Shown: positions 51,998 to 60,938, counted from the stretch's first letter. The stretch: 64,000 bases of DNA from JANYHH01 sp965249745 (GCA_965249745.1 OZ252252.1:2728001-2792000); one strand, 5' to 3'. Numbers and translations are program-made. The notes: generated by a model not told the origin, from the sequence alone.

Positions 51998-52627
51998 CTA
52001 AAGATTGAGCAGCGCTTTTGTCCCATCCGCGATGTACTGCACGGCTAATGCTGCTAATAACACGCCCAGCACGCGGGAAACGACGTTGACCCCGGTGACG
52101 CCGACCAGGGACACCAAGCGGCTCGAAGCACGCAGGGACAGGTAGCACAAGCCCAGCACGATAAAGGCGGTCACGATGATGACGGCATCGCCCGCGATCG
52201 TCTGCGATTTGCCGGTCAGGATCATCACGCTTGCCAGGGTTCCGGGCCCGGCAATTAGCGGAATGGCAATCGGAAAGACGCTGATGTCGGCGCGGCTCTG
52301 GGCTTCAGCCTCTTCCTCGTCGTTTTCGCGGGCCCCGGAGTGACGGGCGAACACCATGTCCAGCGCGATCAGGAACAACAGCACACCGCCGGAGGCGCGA
52401 AACGCGGCGATCGAAATTCCGAGTTGGTTCAGTAACGGCCGCCCGGCCACCGCGAATAGCAGGATGACTACGCCCGCCACGAAGCTCGCCTTGCGAGCGA
52501 ACATGCGCCGCTCATGCGAGGAGCGCTGCCCCGCCAAGCCCAGGAAAATCGGAGCCAGCCCGACCGGGTCCATGACGACGAACAGGGTTAGGAACGCCTG
52601 TGAAAACACCGGCCAGAGATCCAGCAC
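51998..52627 (-). CDS. MarC-family membrane protein
   Basis: The 209-residue protein has six predicted helices with VMDPVGLAPIFLGL near the start and FPIAIPLIAGPGTLASVMIL in the middle, characteristic of MarC/UPF0056. The helix pattern shows an internal repeat. Once linked to antibiotic resistance, the family has no proven function. TAGTCT lies six bases before GTG 52627. Confidence 0.88.
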   Translation of the reverse strand: MLDLWPVFSQAFLTLFVVMDPVGLAPIFLGLAGQRSSHERRMFARKASFVAGVVILLFAVAGRPLLNQLGISIAAFRASGGVLLFLIALDMVFARHSGARENDEEEAEAQSRADISVFPIAIPLIAGPGTLASVMILTGKSQTIAGDAVIIVTAFIVLGLCYLSLRASSRLVSLVGVTGVNVVSRVLGVLLAALAVQYIADGTKALLNL

Positions 52628-52813
52628 ACCCTCAGACTACAGGAGTCACTGAGACTGGCGCGTTCCGCTTCGCAAACGGCGTCTCGAGCTGGGGCTGGCG
52701 TATCAAACGAGTCAGGGTCACCCCTACAAAAATAGTGGCTTGTGGCGGTGGATGTTGTTTATCCGTGACTCGAGACGAACGCAGCAAATCACTTTACTCA
52801 CCGTAGAAGCGCG

Positions 52814-53284
52814 TCACCAGCTTTTTAGGAGTTTCGTGCGCTCGTACAACCCGCGCATCCGAGCGCGTTCTGCCACGTTCAGCACACGTCCAAACAATGC
52901 AGATTTCGCCTCCTCGAGTGCCACAAAGGCTGCCGCCTCGAGCGGGTCAGATTGCCTTTTACGATGCGCGTCCTCGAGCGCGGTCAGTAACCGATCTAGT
53001 CCCGCTTCCAGGGCGGCGAAACTGGCGCGCTCCAGTCCGGTCTCGCGCACGAGGGCGATCAGTCGGGCGAACGCCAGCGATAAAGCCGACTCGGTTCGTT
53101 CCACGGGAACCGAATCGGCGCTAGCCGCGTAAATCATCCCAGCCGTCTCGAGCAGGGCCACTCGAGTCTCAAACGGCGCGACTCTGGCAATGTTCAACAG
53201 CGCCTCGAGGTCGGGCAGACGTGCGAATCCCTCTAAGGAGGCGAGGTCGCGCAGGTGGACCAGTTGAGTCAGAACTTCGGGCAT
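52814..53284 (-). CDS. helical hypothetical protein
   Basis: The 156-residue protein is almost entirely helical and Leu/Ala/Glu-rich (ARLPDLEALLNIARVAPFETRVALLET, then ERTESALSLAFARLIALVRETG). No motif is recognised. It begins at ATG 53284, overlapping the head of a divergent frame, so the true divergent gene was given the downstream start at 53358. It may be a repeat-type binding protein; function unknown. Confidence 0.5.
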   Translation of the reverse strand: MPEVLTQLVHLRDLASLEGFARLPDLEALLNIARVAPFETRVALLETAGMIYAASADSVPVERTESALSLAFARLIALVRETGLERASFAALEAGLDRLLTALEDAHRKRQSDPLEAAAFVALEEAKSALFGRVLNVAERARMRGLYERTKLLKSW

Positions 53285-53357
53285 GGGTCACTTCCGAGGT
53301 GGGTATTTTCTAGGGATTTTCTGTGAGTGGTTGGTTAGACTAACCTGGGAGGCAGGG

Positions 53358-54449
53358 ATGTACACACCGTATCAAGTCGTCGCCGTCAATGCACCGCTCG
53401 AAATTACAGGCGCACCCGCGACCAAGGTTTTTCGCTTCGCGTTCACTGGGAGCGCCGCCGAATACTTTCGCGTCTGGATCGTCAACGTCTTTCTGACCGT
53501 GGTGACGCTCGGGATGTACGCCGCCTGGGCCAAGGTCCGCACCCGGCGGTACTTCTACGCCCACACGATGCTGGGCGATCACCCGTTCGAGTATCACGGC
53601 AACCCGCTCAGCATTCTGAAAGGCAACTTGATCGTCGGGTTAGGTGTCGGGATTTATTATGTCATGCAGCAGATCAAACCTGAGATCAGTGTGGCGCTGT
53701 TCGCCGTGGGCTTCTGCGTCTTCCCGTGGCTGGTCTTCCAGTCCTTGCGCTTCATGGCGAGCAACAGCAGTTACCGCAACCTGCGTTTTCGCTTCCACGG
53801 CTCGCTTGGGCAGGCGTACATCTATTACTTTCTGCTGCCCGCCTGCACGCCGTTCACGCTCGGGTTGCTGGCTCCGTACACCGCCTTCAAGCAGCGCGAT
53901 TACGTCTTCAACAACGCCGCTTACGGAACCTCGAGAACCGTGTTCAGCGGCAAGTCCGGGCGCTTTTACGGCGTGTACTTGGCGGCCTTCGGTGTGCTGA
54001 TCGGGATTTACATCATTATTGGCGTGGTGTTCGGTTTCGCCATCAGCAACCTGTTCGCGCAAATTCGCGCCAACCCAAGTGCCATTTTTTATTACCTCGT
54101 GCCGCTGTATGCGAGCTTCCTGTTACTGTTTAACTTGGTGCAGCAGTACATTTACGGTCGGTTGGCGAATTACACCTGGGAGCAGACGCTCGCACCGGGA
54201 TTGCGCTTCGTGAGTTCGCTCAGTGCTTCAGAGTTGATGAAGTTGCGTTTTACGAATCTGTTGGCCATCGTGTTTTCCCTGGGCTTGCTCTCCCCGTGGG
54301 CCAAGGTGCGTTTCACGCAGTACGTCCTCTCCAAGCTGACCCTGATTTCCACGACTGACCTCGAGTCGTTCACGGCTGACACCGACCAGGGCAGTAACGC
54401 CCTCGGTGACGCCGCGACCGATTTCTTCAACATAGACCTGGGGTTGTGA
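53358..54449 (+). CDS. DUF898 (YjgN) membrane protein
   Basis: From ATG 53358 (GGGAGGCAGGG upstream) the protein is 363 residues. It shows two copies of the DUF898 unit: FFRVWIVNVFLTVVTLGMYAAWAKVRTRRYFYAHTMLGDHPFEYHG-type near 25-75, and LMKLRFTNLLAIVFSLGLLSPWAKVRFTQY near 290-320. Six or more membrane helices lie between. It overlaps the following M48 peptidase as TGATG, a pairing common for DUF898 genes. Function is unproven. Confidence 0.85.
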   Translation: MYTPYQVVAVNAPLEITGAPATKVFRFAFTGSAAEYFRVWIVNVFLTVVTLGMYAAWAKVRTRRYFYAHTMLGDHPFEYHGNPLSILKGNLIVGLGVGIYYVMQQIKPEISVALFAVGFCVFPWLVFQSLRFMASNSSYRNLRFRFHGSLGQAYIYYFLLPACTPFTLGLLAPYTAFKQRDYVFNNAAYGTSRTVFSGKSGRFYGVYLAAFGVLIGIYIIIGVVFGFAISNLFAQIRANPSAIFYYLVPLYASFLLLFNLVQQYIYGRLANYTWEQTLAPGLRFVSSLSASELMKLRFTNLLAIVFSLGLLSPWAKVRFTQYVLSKLTLISTTDLESFTADTDQGSNALGDAATDFFNIDLGL

Positions 54450-55468
54450 TGCTGAGCTTCAGTGGCAGTTATTTCGATGGCAAAACCTCCAAGGCGCACC
54501 CGGTTCAAGCGACCTTCGATGGGCAGAGCCTGCGTTTGACGGGTACGGAAATCACCTTTGAGACCCCGATCAACAGCGTCGGTATCGAACCGACTCTCGG
54601 TCGGACGCGACGCATTCTGACCCTCGGGGTGGGACGTCTGGAAACGGCTGACTCGGAGGCGATCTCGAGCCTGGAAACGACCCTGGGACGCAACGCGGGC
54701 ATGACGCTGGTGGACCGCCTCGAGCGGCGCTGGGGCTTCGTGCTGATGAGCTTCGTGGTGATCTTGGCGCTCGTCGGGGGGTCGCTGGTCGTCGGCATCC
54801 CGTGGCTCGCCGACCGGGCCGCTTACGCCACACCGACTGGGGTGCTGGACACGCTGACCGCTCAGACGCTGAATGTTTTGAACGCGCAGTTTCTGCGACC
54901 GACCAAGCTCAGTCAGGAGGATCAGGCTCGCGTCAGTCGCATCTTCCAACGCGTGACGGCTGACATCGGCGGAGCCTACCCGTATCGGCTCGAGTTGCAC
55001 GATAGTCCCGCGCTCGGTGCGAACGCGTTGGCCCTGCCGAGCGGCACAGTCATCGTGACCGACCGTTTCGTTCAATTGGCGCGCAGCGACAACGAAATTG
55101 TTGGCGTCCTCGGGCACGAGGTCGGGCATGTCATCCGCCGTCACGCGCTGCGCCAGTTGTATCAGAGCGTCGGTGTGTTTGCGCTAGCGTCGGTGGTGCT
55201 GGGCGATTTCGCGGGCATCACTAACCTCGGCGCGAGCCTGCCGGTAATTCTGTTGCAAAGCGGGTACTCGAGGCAAGCCGAAACCGAAGCTGACGAGGTG
55301 GGTGGCCGCTACCTGATCTCACGCGGCGTCGGCACGAAACCCTTGCGTGACATCCTGAACCGCCTGACCGCGCAAACAACGGAGATCACCCCGAGTTTGC
55401 TGCGCTCGCACCCCGGAACCCCGGAGCGAATCGCGCATCTGAAACGGCTCGAGGTTGGGGCAAAGTGA
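54449..55468 (+). CDS. M48-family membrane zinc metallopeptidase
   Basis: The 339-residue protein starts at ATG 54449. An N-terminal beta-rich region (about 1-85) precedes one membrane helix (about 100-120), then the peptidase domain: VLGHEVGHVIRRHALRQ with the zinc motif near 223, and AETEADEVGGRYL supplying the third ligand. It ends with SHPGTPERIAHLKRL, typical of the family. It is coupled to the DUF898 gene and may degrade misfolded membrane proteins. Confidence 0.88.
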   Translation: MLSFSGSYFDGKTSKAHPVQATFDGQSLRLTGTEITFETPINSVGIEPTLGRTRRILTLGVGRLETADSEAISSLETTLGRNAGMTLVDRLERRWGFVLMSFVVILALVGGSLVVGIPWLADRAAYATPTGVLDTLTAQTLNVLNAQFLRPTKLSQEDQARVSRIFQRVTADIGGAYPYRLELHDSPALGANALALPSGTVIVTDRFVQLARSDNEIVGVLGHEVGHVIRRHALRQLYQSVGVFALASVVLGDFAGITNLGASLPVILLQSGYSRQAETEADEVGGRYLISRGVGTKPLRDILNRLTAQTTEITPSLLRSHPGTPERIAHLKRLEVGAK

Positions 55469-55491
55469 GAGTTTGCGGCTCGAGCACGGCA

Positions 55492-55517
55492 GGGCGCAGC
55501 GTGCTGCGCCCCTACGA
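55492..55517. repeat. dispersed REP-like element
   Basis: GGGCGCAGC and GCTGCGCCC-type arms followed by CTACGA. The element at 60939-60964 is identical over this stretch. It lies just past the M48 peptidase stop. The rest of the gap 55469-55796 contains no gene, except the short repeat at 55642. Confidence 0.65.
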
Positions 55518-55641
55518 CCGATTAGAGCAGGGCCTCTGTGAATTGATGTGCGTGGCTGCCTCGAGATTCTTCGAGCCGGGAGGTGGTGCGCTGCGTACCC
55601 GAGACCTAGCGTTGGCCGACCCCCTGCTTGCCCTGATAGCC

Positions 55642-55659
55642 GCACCTTCCGGGCTTGGG
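55642..55659. repeat. 18-bp repeat shared with the IS3 remnant
   Basis: GCACCTTCCGGGCTTGGG occurs here and, identically, at 4422-4439 inside the 40-bp insertion of the IS3 transposase. Sequence outside the 18 bases differs. It may be the core of a small mobile repeat. Confidence 0.6.
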
Positions 55660-55796
55660 CACTCCTCCGCAGGGGGGCACTCGAGCCTCGAGATGGTCGC
55701 AGGTTGCGCCCTGACTGGGAAACCTATCAAACTATACGTTTCTGTTATGACCTACACCCCATAACCTGACCCTTCGCTTCCCGTAAACTCCCCTTC

Positions 55797-56228
55797 GTGT
55801 CGCTCACCAAGTCAGACAAGGATTACGAACCGCTCCAGCCGACACCGACCGTCGGTGCGGCCGCCCTGTACGGTGGTCTGACGGTGCTGCTGGCGCTCGT
55901 GGCGTTCATCCTGATTTCCTCGAGCGGGTACCGCGAGAACGCCGGGATGACTTTAGAGAAAGCGCAACGCAGTTCGAGGGCGGTCCTGCCGCTCGTGCTG
56001 GGGTTAGCCGCCGCGAGCGGATTGCTAGGGCTGCAAACCTGGTTGTGCTGGCACTCGAGCCGCTGGACGGTGACACTCGGGACGCTGTGCCTCGGGCTGA
56101 CGGGGATCGTGACGGGGCTGGTCCCTTTGAGCTTTCGCGGCTATGCCGTGAGCGTCCTGCTGGTTCAAGCAGTCGCCTTGGGACTGTACCTGTATTTGAA
56201 ATCTCGAGCAGTGACTCAGAGCAGCTAG
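55797..56228 (+). CDS. membrane protein of unknown function
   Basis: The 143-residue protein starts at GTG 55797, with TAAACT seven bases upstream. It has four hydrophobic segments (about 18-38, 58-78, 82-100, 106-130) linked by short loops. No family recognised; small polytopic proteins of this size are common in Deinococcota. It is monocistronic and converges with the NIPSNAP remnant. Confidence 0.6.
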   Translation: MSLTKSDKDYEPLQPTPTVGAAALYGGLTVLLALVAFILISSSGYRENAGMTLEKAQRSSRAVLPLVLGLAAASGLLGLQTWLCWHSSRWTVTLGTLCLGLTGIVTGLVPLSFRGYAVSVLLVQAVALGLYLYLKSRAVTQSS

Positions 56229-56237
56229 CCTTCAGGT

Positions 56238-56581
56238 TTACAGCGCGTCGTTGACGAACTGATTTTCTATTCGGGCGATCAGCCGCCCAGGATCGGGATT
56301 CATAGGATCGAGATTCATAGTGCCGCGCTCAGGGGACCCGAAATAGGCCCGGTCCGCGTCGTCCCAGGACTGCGAACCGTCGTGCCTATGAGCCACACGA
56401 ACTGGCTCGTCGCCGGATGGGTGTAGGCGCGAACGGTGTACGCCCAGAGCGCCTTGAACTCAAACGATTCTCGCAGCGGCACGAGGTACGCTCGCCACTC
56501 TGCGACAAATGCCTCGAGCGCATTCTGATTGCCGGTTTGATTGATGGTGTAGGTGCGGAGCTGCGACACGGTCCTTGCCAC
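56238..56581 (-). pseudogene. frameshifted NIPSNAP-family gene
   Basis: The first part (QLRTYTINQTGNQNALEAFVAEWRAYLVPLRESF, then FVWLIG) is a NIPSNAP domain. Just after LIG the frame breaks. In the next frame DGSQSWDDADRAYFGSPERGTMNL continues to the normal family C-terminus and TAA at 56238-56240. A single missing base near 56375 explains it. The start is GTG 56581 or GTG 56569. Either the gene is inactive or the assembly has an error. It lies one base beyond the hpt stop. Confidence 0.75.
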
Positions 56582-56582
56582 C

Positions 56583-57131
56583 TCAGGGATGGGTTTTCAC
56601 GCTCGAGATGAAGGGAATGTTGCGGTCAAAATACTCACGGTCCAAGCCGTAGCCGTACACGTAGGCGTCAGGGATCGTGAACCCCAGGTACTTCACCGGA
56701 ACCTCTATCTTGCGCCTCGAGGGTTTGCTGAGCAGCGCCGCGACCTCGATGCTGGCGGGGTTGCGCCCCTCTAGGTACTGCAACAGATAGGTCATCGTCA
56801 GACCCGTGTCCACGATGTCCTCCACCAGGATGACATCGCGGTCGTGCAGCGGCAGGCTCAGGTCTTTTACCAATTTCACCTCGCCGCTGGTTTTGGTTTC
56901 CGTGCCGTAACTGCTGACCGCCAGGAAATCCACGGTGATCGGCAGGTGAATCTGACGGCACAGGTCCGCCATGAACAGGTATGCGCCGTTCAGCACGCAG
57001 ATGAGATGCGGTTTCTTGCCCGTGTAATCCTGGGTAATTTGCGCCCCGAGTTCCCTGATGCGACTCTGGATTTCGGTTTCGGACAGTTGCACCGCGCCCT
57101 CGCCGATCTCCCAGACATCTGGGTAGCTCAC
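56583..57131 (-). CDS. hpt: hypoxanthine phosphoribosyltransferase
   Basis: From GTG 57131 the protein is 182 residues, the usual length. It has the LICVLNGAYLFMADLCRQI-type PPi loop region, the PRPP-binding motif VILVEDIVDTGLTM near 107-120, and LGFTIPDAYVYGYGLDREYFD. It salvages hypoxanthine and guanine to nucleotides. The start overlaps the stop of an upstream 56-residue membrane protein gene by GTGA. A longer in-frame reading back to 57242 overlaps that gene and was rejected. Confidence 0.92.
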   Translation of the reverse strand: MSYPDVWEIGEGAVQLSETEIQSRIRELGAQITQDYTGKKPHLICVLNGAYLFMADLCRQIHLPITVDFLAVSSYGTETKTSGEVKLVKDLSLPLHDRDVILVEDIVDTGLTMTYLLQYLEGRNPASIEVAALLSKPSRRKIEVPVKYLGFTIPDAYVYGYGLDREYFDRNIPFISSVKTHP

Positions 57132-57298
57132 TGGTATTTCTTTCGCACCGCGAAGCGCTTGGAGAACCAGTAAATCCCGGCCGCTACGACCACAATCCCG
57201 ACCAGCGGGTACTGAATCAACAGGAACGGCAGCAACACGCACGCCAGCAAGGATGCGATCACGAAGAGGATCGCCTGCACGAAGAACATCGGGTTCAT
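57128..57298 (-). CDS. 56-residue membrane protein coupled to hpt
   Basis: This encodes MNPMFFVQAILFVIASLLAC, a second hydrophobic segment LIQYPLVGIVVVAAGIYWFS, and a basic tail KRFAVRKKYQ. Its TGA overlaps the hpt GTG start, so the two are translationally coupled. Two helices with positively charged C-terminus suggest a small inner-membrane protein. Function unknown. Confidence 0.6.
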   Translation of the reverse strand: MNPMFFVQAILFVIASLLACVLLPFLLIQYPLVGIVVVAAGIYWFSKRFAVRKKYQ

Positions 57299-57341
57299 AC
57301 CAGGATTTTAGCCCCTGAGAACCGATCCGGCAATGACAGGA

Positions 57342-57402
57342 ATGTTACACCCGAAAACGTGTCGTGCGCTTTACGCGCCCCTCACGTTTTCGGGTGTAAC
57401 AT
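57342..57402. repeat. 20-bp perfect inverted repeat between hpt and trxA
   Basis: Arms at 57342-57361 and 57383-57402 (core GTTACACCCGAAAACGTG) are perfect complements over 20 bases, separated by 21 bases. No T-tract follows on either strand. The structure lies in the divergent gap, about 75 bases before the trxA start, so an operator or a folded RNA leader is more likely than a terminator. Confidence 0.8.
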
Positions 57403-57476
57403 AACGCCGTTCGCGCCTGAGCGTGACCCGTGCGGCCACAACGAGCACGTCCGTCAACGCAGCGCCGGAGGACAAC

Positions 57477-57848
57477 ATGGGTAAATACATCGAACTCAAT
57501 GACAGCAATTTTGACGCCAGCACCAGCCAGGGCTTGACGCTCGTGGATTTCTGGGCCCCGTGGTGTGGCCCGTGCCGCATGGTCGCCCCGACGATTGAAA
57601 AACTCGCCGACGAGTACGACGGTCAAGTCAAGGTCGGTAAGCTCAACGTGGACGACAATCAAGTCGCCGCCAAGTTCCGCGTCATGAGCATCCCGACGGT
57701 CATCCTGTTCAAGGACGGGCAGCCCGCCGAGATGTACGTCGGAGCCGACGTGAGCGGCAACAAGTACCGCCAGATGATTGCCAAGCACCTGACCGCAGGT
57801 GCGACCGCCAACGCTGGCAGCACCGCCTCGAGCGCCAAGCCTGCTTGA
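57477..57848 (+). CDS. trxA: thioredoxin
   Basis: From ATG 57477 (GGAGGACAAC upstream) the protein is 123 residues: active site WAPWCGPCRMVAPTIEKLA (Cys near 29 and 32) and the cis-Pro in MSIPTVILFKDG. An Ala/Thr/Ser-rich tail of about 18 residues extends beyond the normal thioredoxin end. It reduces disulfides in the cytoplasm. A terminator follows. Only one CTCGAG occurs in the gene. Confidence 0.95.
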   Translation: MGKYIELNDSNFDASTSQGLTLVDFWAPWCGPCRMVAPTIEKLADEYDGQVKVGKLNVDDNQVAAKFRVMSIPTVILFKDGQPAEMYVGADVSGNKYRQMIAKHLTAGATANAGSTASSAKPA

Positions 57849-57865
57849 TCTAAACCAGAGGTCGG

Positions 57866-57894
57866 AAAAGGGACGCGAACTTCGCGTCCCTTTT
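57866..57894 (+). terminator. trxA terminator
   Basis: AAAAGGGACGCGAA (57866-57879) and TTCGCGTCCCTTTT (57881-57894) form a 14-pair stem with T-tract included. It is a strong bidirectional-type terminator. Confidence 0.88.
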
Positions 57895-57951
57895 CTCGTG
57901 CCTGCTCGAGCTGGTTCAGAACCGCCCCCAAGCTTTCCGCTCTCGAGTTTC

Positions 57952-58090
57952 CGTAGGGGCAAGGCACGCCTCGCCCGGCCAACGCGCTGATAGGAGGCCG
58001 CATCACGTTTCTCGAGCGTGTTTGATCGGGCCGAACTGGTCATTCTCGAGTCCTGGCTGGGCGATCACGAGGATCGCCCCCATCAGATGT
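57952..58090. repeat. two dispersed repeats in the trxA-nagA gap
   Basis: 57952-57980 is an inverted copy of the CCCCTACG element (CGTAGGGGCAAGG). 58042-58090 matches the 48615 repeat (ATTCTCGAG, CTGGCTGG, CGATCACGAGGATCG). Both are non-coding. No gene is seen in this gap. Confidence 0.55.
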
Positions 58091-58119
58091 GCCTGGTTGA
58101 CGGGTTCCTCGAGTGAGGG

Positions 58120-59226
58120 TTACACGATCCTCTGCCCGCCGATATAGACCGCTTCAAGCTCGAGGTTGTCCGACAAGACCACGATGTCTGCGACGTTGCC
58201 GTTCTCGAATTTTCCAAACCCGTGCAGCCCCAGGTATTGCGCCGGGTGCAGACTGGCGAGTTTCAGCGCCACCTCGAGCGCCAAGCCCGCTTTGACCGCG
58301 TTCCTTACGGCTTCCAGCATGGTCAGGACACTGCCCGCCAGCGATCCGTTCGGAAGGCGGACTTGTCCGTGGCTGAGGGTCGCGGTTTGCCCGCCGAGGT
58401 CGTACTCGCCGTCGGGCTGCCCTGCGGCTCGCATCGCGTCGGTCACGAGCATGAGCTTGTCCGGTTTGGCGAAAAACGCGGCTCTGAAGGCGCTGAAATG
58501 CACGTGATGTCCGTCCAGGATGAGTTCGCTGTACGCGTTCGGATTTCCGAACAGCGCCCCGACGATCCCAGGTTTGCGCCCCTCGAGGCCGCCCATCGCG
58601 TTGTAGAGGTGCGTGCCGGAGACCAACAGGCTTTTTCGGAGTTTCGTGGCGAGATCAAACACGGCGTTTGCGTCCTCGGCGGTGCCTGCCGTGTGACCCA
58701 GGCTGACTCGGACGCCCGCTTCCAGAAACGTCTCGATCGCCTCGAGCGCGTGTGGGATTTCCGGCGCAATCGTCACGACCTTGACGACGCCGGATTCCAG
58801 CACTTGCCGGACCCGTTCCGGCGTCGGTTCCACGGTGTTCGGCGGTTGCGCCCCGAGACGCTCCGGGTTGATGAACGGGCCTTCCAGGTGCGCCCCGACG
58901 ACTCGAGCGCCGCCTGTGGGTTCGCTCATGCTGGTCTTGATCGCGTTAAGGACGTGGAGCACGTTTTCCCACGGGTTTGTGATCGTGGTCGCCAGCAACG
59001 AGGTCGTGCCGTGTGAGGCGTGAAACCGGGCTAGGGTTCTGATCCCGTCCACACCATCCATCGTGTCCCCGCCGCCACCGCCGTGAACGTGAACATCCAC
59101 GAAGCCCGGCACGATGAAGCGTTCCTTAACAGAGAGCTTGCTGCCGATCTTTTCAATCTTGTCGGAGAACGTCATCTCACCCTGAAACCAGCCTCTCGAG
59201 GTGAGGATCTGACCTGAAAGCTTCAT
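58120..59226 (-). CDS. nagA: N-acetylglucosamine-6-phosphate deacetylase
   Basis: From ATG 59226 the protein is 368 residues, full length. It has the amidohydrolase motifs: PGFVDVHVHGGGGGDTMDG near residue 45, HLEGPFINPERLGA with the metal-binding Glu, VSLGHTAGTAEDA, GTHLYNAMGGLEGRKPG, and the catalytic Asp in LVTDAMRAAG. It removes acetyl from GlcNAc-6-P during cell-wall sugar recycling. TATGCT lies six bases before the ATG. A long upstream extension has no coding character and was rejected. Confidence 0.9.
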   Translation of the reverse strand: MKLSGQILTSRGWFQGEMTFSDKIEKIGSKLSVKERFIVPGFVDVHVHGGGGGDTMDGVDGIRTLARFHASHGTTSLLATTITNPWENVLHVLNAIKTSMSEPTGGARVVGAHLEGPFINPERLGAQPPNTVEPTPERVRQVLESGVVKVVTIAPEIPHALEAIETFLEAGVRVSLGHTAGTAEDANAVFDLATKLRKSLLVSGTHLYNAMGGLEGRKPGIVGALFGNPNAYSELILDGHHVHFSAFRAAFFAKPDKLMLVTDAMRAAGQPDGEYDLGGQTATLSHGQVRLPNGSLAGSVLTMLEAVRNAVKAGLALEVALKLASLHPAQYLGLHGFGKFENGNVADIVVLSDNLELEAVYIGGQRIV

Positions 59227-59297
59227 GGGTTGAGCATACGTTGCCGGTGGCGAGGATTTCACAGCCAGGCCCAGGCTGGGGCGACTAGACTCCTGCC

Positions 59298-60857
59298 ATG
59301 CGAATGCTTGCAGTCCTAATCGTGGCGTTGATGGTGGCCTGCACCCCGGATGCCTCGAGCGGTCAAAATGTCTCGCCAGTAGCTCCGACCCCGCCGACCG
59401 CGACGCCCCCCGGTTCCCCGACGAACCCTCCGGCCGCAAATCCGCCTGCCACAAATCCTCCTGTGGCGAATCCAACACCGCCCACCGTATCCCCACCGCC
59501 AGCGCCCACACCACCAGCACCTCCACCACCCGGCCCGGTTCCAGCGACCCCGCCGACCATCGCGGCCCGAGGCGTGCAACTGGCGCGGACGGTCAACTTT
59601 GGCAACGCTTTGGAGGCTCCGAAAGAGGGCGACTGGGGCGTGACGCTGCAAGAGGAATACTTTCAGCTCGTGAAAGATGCGGGGTTCACCGCGATTCGTC
59701 TGCCGGTGAAATGGAGCGCCCACGCGCTGACAGTCGCGCCGTACACGGTTGATCCAAGCTTTCTGGCACGGGTGGACTGGGCGGTTTCCAACGCCGTTTC
59801 CAGGGGGCTGACAATCATCGTCAACATGCACCATTACGACGAGTTGATCGCCAATCCCGCCACCAACCTGGACCGCTTCCTGGCAATTTGGAAGCAGCTT
59901 GCGGAGCATTATAAAACCCAGGGCGACCGGGTGTTCTTCGAGCTTCACAACGAACCGAACGGTAACCTCGAGCCGCTGTGGAACTCGTATGCGGCGCAGG
60001 CGCTGGCGGTCGTGCGTCAGTCCAACCCGACCCGCCCGGTGATCGTCGGACCGAACGGTTGGAACAGCGTCTCTAAGCTGCAAGACTTGCAACTGCCGAA
60101 CGACCCGAACTTGATCGTGACGGTTCATTTCTACGATCCGTTCAGCTTCACCCATCAGGGCGCGGAGTGGGTCACACCGTCACCGCCAGTTGGGGTGAGC
60201 TTCCCGCAACCCGGCGCGAGTCTGAGTGCCCCGTGGCAGAACTGGTCGTGGGACTCGAGCGTCAAGGGTGCGGGTGACACGGCGTTGGAAGTCACCTATC
60301 AGAAGGGCTACGCCGGGTTTTACGCCCATCAGGACGCCGGATTCAAGAACGCTCAGAAGCTGCGTTTCACCACCGATCGCGTCGTGAAACTGAACGTGCG
60401 CTGCGTGGAGAAAAATGACAACAGCGGCAACAGCACGCCCGTCACCACCGAAGCCGGGAAAGCCGTCGAAGTTCCGTGTGCCGCCACGGTGCGTGACGTG
60501 ATGATTCAGAACGCCTCTGACAGCGCCCAGCCCGCCTTCACCTTAAAAAGCCTCGAGTTGGTCACGGCCTCCGGGGCAGTTAGCCTGATCGGGAATCAGA
60601 AGGATAGCCTGAGCGCCACGCTGCAAATCGCGGCCGACTGGGGTAAGGCCAATGGTCGTCCGATCTTCGTCGGAGAGTTCGGCTCGTACGGCAAAGCGGA
60701 CATGGATTCGAGGGTGCGCTGGACAGCCTTTATTCGTGACGCGATCGAGAAGCGCGGCATGAGTTGGGGATACTGGGAGTTCGGCGCGGGCTTTGGGGTG
60801 TACGACCGCACGATGAAGCAGTGGCGGGCGGAATTACTGAAAGCCTTGATACCCTGA
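59298..60857 (+). CDS. GH5-family glycoside hydrolase lipoprotein
   Basis: The 519-residue protein has a lipoprotein signal (LIVALMVAC, Cys near 15), a long Pro/Thr/Ala-rich linker (about 25-90), and a GH5 barrel. The acid/base is in FELHNEPNG (Glu near 218) and the nucleophile in VGEFGSYG (Glu near 460). Between them, at about residues 290-430, an extra beta-rich domain is inserted into the barrel. It should hydrolyse a beta-glucan at the cell surface. TAGACT lies six bases before the ATG. No other carbohydrate genes are adjacent. Confidence 0.85.
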   Translation: MRMLAVLIVALMVACTPDASSGQNVSPVAPTPPTATPPGSPTNPPAANPPATNPPVANPTPPTVSPPPAPTPPAPPPPGPVPATPPTIAARGVQLARTVNFGNALEAPKEGDWGVTLQEEYFQLVKDAGFTAIRLPVKWSAHALTVAPYTVDPSFLARVDWAVSNAVSRGLTIIVNMHHYDELIANPATNLDRFLAIWKQLAEHYKTQGDRVFFELHNEPNGNLEPLWNSYAAQALAVVRQSNPTRPVIVGPNGWNSVSKLQDLQLPNDPNLIVTVHFYDPFSFTHQGAEWVTPSPPVGVSFPQPGASLSAPWQNWSWDSSVKGAGDTALEVTYQKGYAGFYAHQDAGFKNAQKLRFTTDRVVKLNVRCVEKNDNSGNSTPVTTEAGKAVEVPCAATVRDVMIQNASDSAQPAFTLKSLELVTASGAVSLIGNQKDSLSATLQIAADWGKANGRPIFVGEFGSYGKADMDSRVRWTAFIRDAIEKRGMSWGYWEFGAGFGVYDRTMKQWRAELLKALIP

Positions 60858-60938
60858 GGTTCGGTCTGGCTAGAGACTCGTGATCCTGGGCGACCTGAGG
60901 AAGTTGGTCTCGAACGTTGTCGGGTTGACGCTGGGGCT

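Noticed and set aside
54170..55144. 324-codon frame antisense to the M48 gene
   Set aside because: The plus-strand peptidase motifs are unambiguous; the antisense product has no recognisable features.
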